30,031 bases of DNA from Purshia tridentata (lineage: Eukaryota; Streptophyta; Magnoliopsida; Rosales; Rosaceae): contig QANT01003811.1 in the NCBI GenBank assembly GCA_003254885.1, positions 1-30,031 of the forward strand, written 5' to 3'. The notes below the pieces were generated by a model. It saw only the letters and a program-made list of their open reading frames with translations, was not told the origin of the DNA and searched no databases. The translations under genes and the position numbers were made by a program. Positions 24,240-30,031 of this stretch are shown piece after piece (within the stretch, counting starts at the first letter, position 1; the number at the start of each line of letters is the position of its first letter).

Positions 24240-24375
24240 TTTTGGTGAACCAAAAGTTTCGAGAGAGAGAGAGAGTCGGAGAGATGGGGAAAGCTTAAGA
24301 CGAGATAAAGCAGAAGGTGATGTATCTTTAAATTTAAGCAGCATGACCCAAAGTTAGAGGCCCGGCCCAAATGAA
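24240..24375 (-). promoter_or_regulatory. Leader and core promoter of the membrane-protein gene, with site II word
   Basis: On the coding strand there is a CT run, seen as GA at 24259-24274 on the plus strand. TGGGCC lies at 24369-24364, within TTTGGGCCGGGCC. TGGGCC/T (site II) words are common in plant genes for mitochondrial and ribosomal proteins. Confidence 0.5.
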
Positions 24376-24447
24376 TTTCATGTGGGCTATGTCACAAAGG
24401 AAAATGGTTCTTTTTTTTATATTATTTTTACGGCTAGGAAAAATGCT

Positions 24448-24497
24448 AATCATAATTGAGATCTAGCACGTGGACGGCCTAGATCTCAATTATGATT
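24448..24497. repeat. Perfect 19-bp hairpin with a G-box in the loop
   Basis: Left arm AATCATAATTGAGATCTAG (24448-24466) and right arm CTAGATCTCAATTATGATT (24479-24497) are exact reverse complements. The 12-nt loop CACGTGGACGGC contains the palindromic G-box CACGTG. It lies about 210 bp upstream of the membrane-protein start. It may be a young MITE remnant. Confidence 0.9.
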
Positions 24498-25655
24498 TGA
24501 GCCTTTTCGGTTGGGGTGTTTCACACGCCCTACTAATTTTTATAAAACATTGTTATTAATTATTGTTTTTAAAATTATATTAACATTGTTCATTAATTTT
24601 AATAAGGGTTAATTACTAATAAATTAATAAATTTTTTGACAATTTCATTTTAATTAATATACTTTTTCATAAATTCATTTTAGTTTGTATTGACCAAAAG
24701 TGAATTGGGCTTATAATTACAAAATCCATTAATCTTTATGGAAAAAAAAATTTACATGAATCATTATGTAATATAGAAATGTGTTATTGATTTGAATGTA
24801 ATTTTCTATTTTAAATTAAAATTTTGATTTATTAATTTATATATATAAAGCCAAAAAAAAGTAGAATGGTTAAATTTGTGAATTTCAAAAATACACTCAC
24901 TTAAAAAACAGGTACTGATTATTTGTTAATAAAGAACAAAAAAGTAAATTGGAATAATTATAATTAAATAATACAAAATTACAAAATTACACCCTTATTT
25001 TTAGCATTTCATTTTCCCACCACCATTATTTTAGGACAAATTAATTTATTAAAATTTTAATTAAATGTTTAGAAAGATCAATTGATACAGCGAATGCGCG
25101 TTGCAAGAGATTAGTAATAATATAAACTTAAAATACTTAATTGGATTGGCATGAGTCAGACATGATTGTAATATTTGACTTGGCTTGAGCATGGCACTAA
25201 GCATGAATGAGCCTCTTTTAAATGGGCTGGGCTAGGCCGGCCCGTTGTACACCTCTAGTCATAATATTCCAAATTTTTCTTCCGACGCACACATCAAATT
25301 TGAGAATATGTAGTGTACTAAAGAAAGTTATGACATGGCTCGTGAGCTTTGACCCAATTCGACCCAAAATCGACAGAGATCGCTCCGACCCAATTATTTG
25401 GAATTTTGGATGGCCAAGTCATGGGCCTTCTCTTGACCCACAAAGGCCATAAGAGCCGGCCTAAACAAGCATTATATTGTGAATGGGGGTTGGGACAAAA
25501 GTTGCGTGTGGATTCGAGCTCTCCTCCTCCAATGTAATAAAAAAAAAAAATGAGCATTATAAAGATAGGTTGGCCTTATGTAAAAATGGTCCGTCAATCC
25601 AAAGTTTAGACTGGTCTATTGATTCTTTCTCCAAAGTTTAAATATCAAACATTTG
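24498..25655. other. Intergenic, AT-rich, with a possible hAT-type terminus
   Basis: Mostly AT-rich. GGGCTGGGCTAGGCCGGCCC followed by GTTGTACACCTCTAGTC (about 25223-25260) resembles, on the opposite strand, the TAGAGGTGTACAA ends of hAT-like elements, but no partner end was found. Overlapping open frames in 25222-25557 resemble nothing known. Confidence 0.4.
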
Positions 25656-25837
25656 ATAGAAGCAGATTGAGTGCATGCCTCTTGAAGGAACCGTGCTTGG
25701 CTGGTTTTAGCTGGCATATAATTGTTATATTTTGGGTCTCCCACTACAATCCCAAACGGAGCCTATAGAAGCAGATTGAGTGCATGCCTCTTGAAGGAAC
25801 CATGCTTGGCTGGTTTTAGCTGGCATATAATTGTTAT
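25656..25837. repeat. 73-bp direct repeat, one mismatch, 36-bp spacer
   Basis: Copies at 25656-25728 and 25765-25837 both start ATAGAAGCAGATTGAGTG and end CATATAATTGTTAT. They differ only at G/A in CC(G/A)TGCTTGG. The low divergence means a recent local duplication. Confidence 0.95.
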
Positions 25838-26510
25838 CTAATTAAGGACCATTCCATGGTTTCCACCCCCTCTATTATTTATATCTATTGATAAATCATG
25901 GCACAAAATTAGGCCCTTGATTCTTGGAAAGGAGAGCTGAAAACTAGGGTTCTACTGTCTTTGCATATTTAATTGGACGAGTGGCTCCATTATCATGTCA
26001 AGTGACAAATTTGTCCCTAACTCCCACCTAAAGCCACAACATTCACCACAAATCAAAGGTTAAAACAGTCATAACACTTTATTTTTTTCCGTTGCTTAAA
26101 GTTTATCATTTTCTATTACAAGGGGCGAAACATAGCCTCGAGCTTACAATTCAGGAGGGAATGTGCTTAATTGGTCCCCTCAAATGTGTTAAAGACTTAA
26201 AGGCTTTTGGAATAAAATATAGTCAAAGTTGTGTTAAAGATTTTCTACTGATCGAGGATCTCTCTTCAACTTGAAGACCACTCCCCCTGGATTCATGCTT
26301 TCGCAATTTGCAAAAAAGGAGGTTAAGAAAGTAGAATATTACTACATTATGCATGTAGCCATTGCCACATGGACAAAATGGCTAACCCCCCCAGATATAT
26401 ATAGCTCATGGTTGGTGTAGCCCATTCGAAGTTGGCAGTTGGCCGGACACTACTCAGTCAGGGCATAGCACCAATTGGCTACATTTATGCATTGCTCAAT
26501 TCCCTCCTCT
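25838..26510. other. Intergenic, nothing recognised
   Basis: AT-rich sequence. A 60-codon open frame at 26092-26274 has no recognisable similarity. Confidence 0.45.
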
Positions 26511-26791
26511 GTTTATATATATTCAAGTCCCATCCAACTCAATCTCTATGTGAGAGAGAGAGAGAGTGGCTGTGAATCTGTGGTTGGCTTTTAATACAAC
26601 TCATTTTTCCCACACTACCCTCACCAAACTAGTCTCCTTCTTTCACTTTCTGGTAATCTTACCCACTTTTGTTTCTTGGGTTTTTTGATATGTGCAATTC
26701 TATTATATGGATCTAATGCTTCTTGGGTTTTGGCAGATTGGAGCTACAGAGCTCTTTCTTTTCTTTTGGATGCCACCAAATAATTCGTCCG
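26511..26791 (+). promoter_or_regulatory. Promoter-like segment with spliced-leader signature and short first exon
   Basis: TTTATATATATTC near 26511-26524 is TATA-like. A GA run lies at 26551-26568. A plausible leader intron has GT at 26653 and AG at 26736. ATG at 26770 opens MPPNNSS and meets a good donor (G|GTAAGACTT) at 26792. This may be the first exon of the broken kinase at 27255-27662, but the link is inferred from order and orientation only. Confidence 0.3.
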
Positions 26792-27254
26792 GTAAGACTT
26801 GCTTCTTCTGTTTCTTAAGTTGTTAATTCTATCAAATGGAAATGTCTTTGGTTTTTTTTGTTTTTTCCAACAAATGTGTGGAACTCAATTGATCAAAAGC
26901 CTGGTACCAGAATGGGTACCAAGCAAAGTATTGAATCCACTCTCATCTTGAAGAAAGAACAATCGATTATGTAGGTCTTATCATTAATTGCAAAGAAATT
27001 TAATTATTTGGTGATTTTTTATTTCAGTCATTCATAATTATTTGAGCATTATGTGATGTAGAGTATCATCTCCTGATTTCTTGTAGTTGGAATCTCTGTT
27101 ATAACACATTCTTAATAGGACCATTGTTTAACAGACTTTTCCTTTCATATTCTTTCCAATTTCCATCCCTTAGAAACATATGTTACATCTTTTTATTGCT
27201 GTTTCCAATAATAATAATAATAATTAAAAAGAAAAATAAATTAAGTGACTTTTG

Positions 27255-27662
27255 GCCTGGGCCCGCCACCCGGGGCTGGCGGGAAGATCCGGTGGGCTCT
27301 GCCACCATCGCTCAATGATCCTCTTGCTGCTAGAATCAGCTCCGGTGGTCTCAAGTCACCGCGGCGGAGTTGCGACCCTTTGTCCCATCTTTCTCGAATT
27401 GAGGTATAGAAATGTAACTCAGTGCGCCTTTGGGATTGAAACCGCTGTTGATGATGATGATGATTTGGGCTTCGACGGTGACATTTCTGAGGAGAAATTC
27501 AGTTGGGAAGAGATGGAAAAGTCTACCGACAACTTCTCCAAGGTGATTGGATCTGGAGGGTTCAGCGCGCACTGTGTTCTTGGCTCGATACCCAGTTGGG
27601 CTCCGAGCAATTAAGATCCACACTGTCAGTGAGAAAGAGAGATGGGGGCAGAGGAGAGTGAC
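27255..27662 (+). pseudogene. Truncated, frameshifted receptor-like kinase fragment
   Basis: A GC-richer block in AT-rich surroundings. Its middle frame contains EEKFSWEEMEKSTDNFSK followed by VIGSGGFS. This is the juxtamembrane region and glycine-rich loop of a plant receptor-like kinase. Immediately afterwards the similarity moves one frame over: VFLARYPVGLRAIKIHTVSE, including the AxK lysine of the ATP site, then a TAA at about 27664. An earlier segment (LPPSLNDPLAARISSGGLKS) is open in yet another frame and ends at TAG near 27410. Everything after the N-lobe start, including the HRD and DFG motifs, is absent. With two frame changes and most of the kinase missing, it cannot be active. It could be the remnant of a degraded gene or a captured fragment. 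Confidence 0.7.
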
Positions 27663-28087
27663 ATAATATCCTCAATTGAAAAACTAAGTTAATAATGATC
27701 CTTGACTAAAAATAAAGTATATGTTATAGTCATTTTACTATAATTTTTGCTATATACTATATATATGCTAAGAATTTTTTCACTTTTTCTAAATATATAG
27801 TTGTGTTGTTTATGATCAAACGATTCAAACATGTACAATAATGCCTAGCCGTGGCTCTATACATCAAACATCTAACTTTTGCAATTCGACGTTGCTCTAC
27901 AACCTTCAATGCTTTGGTCAATGATGCCTAGCTAGCCTGCTCGATCAGCGTGCAATTATAATATTAGTTATTACGTACTGTTATTTTATGATTTTAATTA
28001 TGTATGTTGATGTAATGTAAGTTAGTGATATATTAATTATATCTTGCATTCTTGTTTTCAGTGCTCTTTTGGATCGATCAAAAGGAT
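27663..28087 (+). promoter_or_regulatory. Upstream region of the CYP724-like gene
   Basis: AT-rich, with TATATTAATTATATC near 28029. I saw no clear BZR1-type CGTGYG word in this stretch. TTTTCAG at about 28055-28061 may be an acceptor of a leader intron. No other gene is present. Confidence 0.35.
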
Positions 28088-29496
28088 ATGGCAGAGTATT
28101 TTTCAGGCACCAGCTGCCTGATTATGATCATGACGACACTACTCTTCATTTTTTTCCTTGCAAAATTTTTTATCGTAAAGAAAAAAAACAATATGGCATT
28201 TAGAAGCACACACAAATTGTTGCCACCAGGGAGAAGAGGTTGGCCGATAGTTGGTGACAGCTTAAATTGGTACAATGCTGTTGCAAGTTCTCATCCCCCT
28301 CAATTTGTTGAACAGCAGGTCAAAAGGTATATATATATACTTATAGGCTTTTTTGGTCATTAATTCGTACACAAATTAAGATTAAAAGATTATTAATATA
28401 TACAAGCACTCTTTTCGTTAAAAATCTCTTAAATTATTTTATTTGAAGAATTCCTCGTGAAGCCTATTTTATATTGTATGAATGATTTACCAAATAATTA
28501 ACCAATCTAAAATTTATAATTAAATGGTTGAGATAATTTGGATGAATATATATATGATGGACTTAATTGTATTTGATCGTACATGCATGCAGGTTTGGGA
28601 AGATATTCTCATGCAGTCTCTTTGGAAAATGGTCTGTGGTATCAGCAGACCCAAGCTTTAACCGGTTTGTAATGCAAAATGAAGGGAAATTGTTTGAGTC
28701 TAGTTATCCAAAATCTTTCAAAGATTTGGTTGGGAAAAATGGTGTGATCACAGTTCATGGAGAGCAACAAAGGAAACTCCACCGAATCGCCTCCAATATG
28801 ATGCGTCTCGACAAGCTCAAGTCTCATTTCTTGGAGGATATTCAATTGGTTATGACTCAAACTTTGAACAATTTCCAATCCAATCATGTAATACTTCTCC
28901 AGGATGTTTGTAGAAAGGTAAGTATGTATTAATTATCGATAATTAATTAATCATCCCATCATCTTAATTAATTATATATAATTGAATTATTTCATTAAAT
29001 ATGTCACCAGGTTGCTATAAATCTAATGGTTAATCAACTATTGGGAGTGTCTAGTGAGTCAGAGATTAATGAGATGGCCCAATTGTTCTCCGACTTTGTC
29101 GATGGTTGTCTCTCTCTTCCAATCAACTTGCCAGGTTGTGCTTATCACACCGCGATGAAGGTACGTACGTACATGTTCTTTTATAAAATAATAATAGTAA
29201 TAAGATCGAATTGTACATATATAATGTGTCCAACTAGTTAATAGTAAATTGAGAAGTGCATGCAGGCAAGGGAAAAAATCACAAGCAAGATAAATAAGCT
29301 AATGAAAAAACACAGATGTAGAGGTAATTGCGTGCTTGGAAGACTATTGGGTGATACAGAAGAACACTTACCTGATGAAGCTGTAGCAGACTTCATTATC
29401 AATCTTCTGTTTGCTGGGAATGAAACAACTGCTAAAACGATGCTATTTGTAGTATATTTTCTTACTCACTGTCCCAAAGCAATGGAAAAATTACTG
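28088..29496 (+). CDS. Cytochrome P450, CYP724-like, 5' part (exons 1-4), cut by window edge
   Basis: Exons 28088-28326, 28593-28917, 29011-29160 and 29266-29496 join in frame to 315 residues. All introns have GT-AG borders. The start MAEYFSG precedes a membrane anchor (~9-29), a Lys-rich stop-transfer and the hinge LPPGRRGWPIVGDS. FGKIFSCSLFG, MQNEGKLFESSYPKS, VCRKVAINLMVNQLLG and SLPINLPG are typical of the CYP85 clan (CYP90/CYP724). I judge CYP724 (rice DWARF11 type) the closest. The I-helix oxygen-activation motif AGNETT is at 288-293. The K-helix ExxR and the heme-binding Cys lie beyond the window. CYP724 and CYP90B enzymes act in early brassinosteroid synthesis (C-22 hydroxylation) at the endoplasmic reticulum. 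The retained part has no break. CYP90-type assignment is the main alternative. Confidence 0.9.
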
Positions 29497-30031
29497 GTAC
29501 GCGCCTACTTACATATAATTATAGAGTGCTTCTATTTTCACCCCCATGTCTTATTTCCCTACCCACCTTATTTTTACACTCTCATAAAAAATATAAAAAT
29601 ACTCTTTCCACTTACCATTATTTCTACAGTACCCTTTGATATACTAACTCAAACACTCAGCCACTAAACACTCTCGCCAACCCCTTAACTATCATCTCAC
29701 CCATCCATCTTTTTTTATAATCTTTCTTTTATAAACCCTAGTTCTTCATCAAAATTCAAAATCAATTATACTATTTGGTTGATATCTATACATCTATGAA
29801 AAGATATGATAATTCTATAACCTACTTTAAAATTTTTTTTTTTATAGTTTTAAATAAAAAATTCATTATATTTTAATGTTTCTTTTGATTTATAAATTGA
29901 GTATTGATTTTAGGAATTTAATTTGAAGTGTAGCGATGAATTATAAGATGGATATAACATAAGTTTATTTTTTTGCAATTGGCAATGTGGTCGAGAAAAG
30001 TGCAGAATCTTCCTTTTATGTTTATAGGGAG
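29497..30031 (+). other. Intron 4 of the P450 gene, incomplete
   Basis: Starts with the donor GTACGC after MEKLL. No acceptor followed by the expected next exon (start of the K-helix region) is found before the window ends. A C-rich, G-poor stretch at 29535-29705 differs in composition from the rest and may be an inserted element, but no ends were found. Confidence 0.6.

Overview
The window looks like nuclear DNA of a flowering plant, probably a woody eudicot. It is AT-rich, has intron-split genes with GT-AG borders and plant-specific families, and carries MITEs and a solo LTR. A rosid such as a Rosaceae species fits, but this is an impression and not a proof. Three single N bases show it is a draft assembly. 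I see no prokaryotic, viral or CRISPR-type system and no convincing new biological system. The interest lies in gene decay, local duplications and mobile-element footprints.

Layout. 1-2900: a canonical TATA box at the left edge, then non-coding sequence with a diverged repeat pair, one copy of which carries a 298-bp Tourist-like MITE, and a ~260-bp tandem duplication. 3143-5265 (-): ribosomal protein eL31 in two exons, with a tandemly duplicated TATA-containing block upstream. 5590-10495: intergenic, with a CAC-rich tract and a long foldback element. 10496-11017 (-): A20/AN1 stress-associated protein whose usual start is destroyed (AAG GCC TAG where relatives have ATG GCC CAG). 11027-16253: intergenic, with a clean 858-bp solo LTR (TSD ACAAT). 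16254-22001 (+): nine-exon gene for a 689-aa nuclear-type RNA-binding protein (PWI/Nab2-like N-terminus, C-terminal RRM). 23265-24239 (-): single-exon gene for a 324-aa membrane protein with an organelle-type presequence. 24345-28087: intergenic, with a G-box hairpin, a 73-bp duplication and a broken receptor-like kinase. 28088-29496 (+): first four exons of a CYP724-type cytochrome P450 of brassinosteroid synthesis, cut by the window edge.

The genes are independent housekeeping, stress and hormone genes and do not form a pathway. The order SAP / RRM protein / membrane protein may be an ancestral block shared with Arabidopsis chromosome 3; that is from memory and needs checking.
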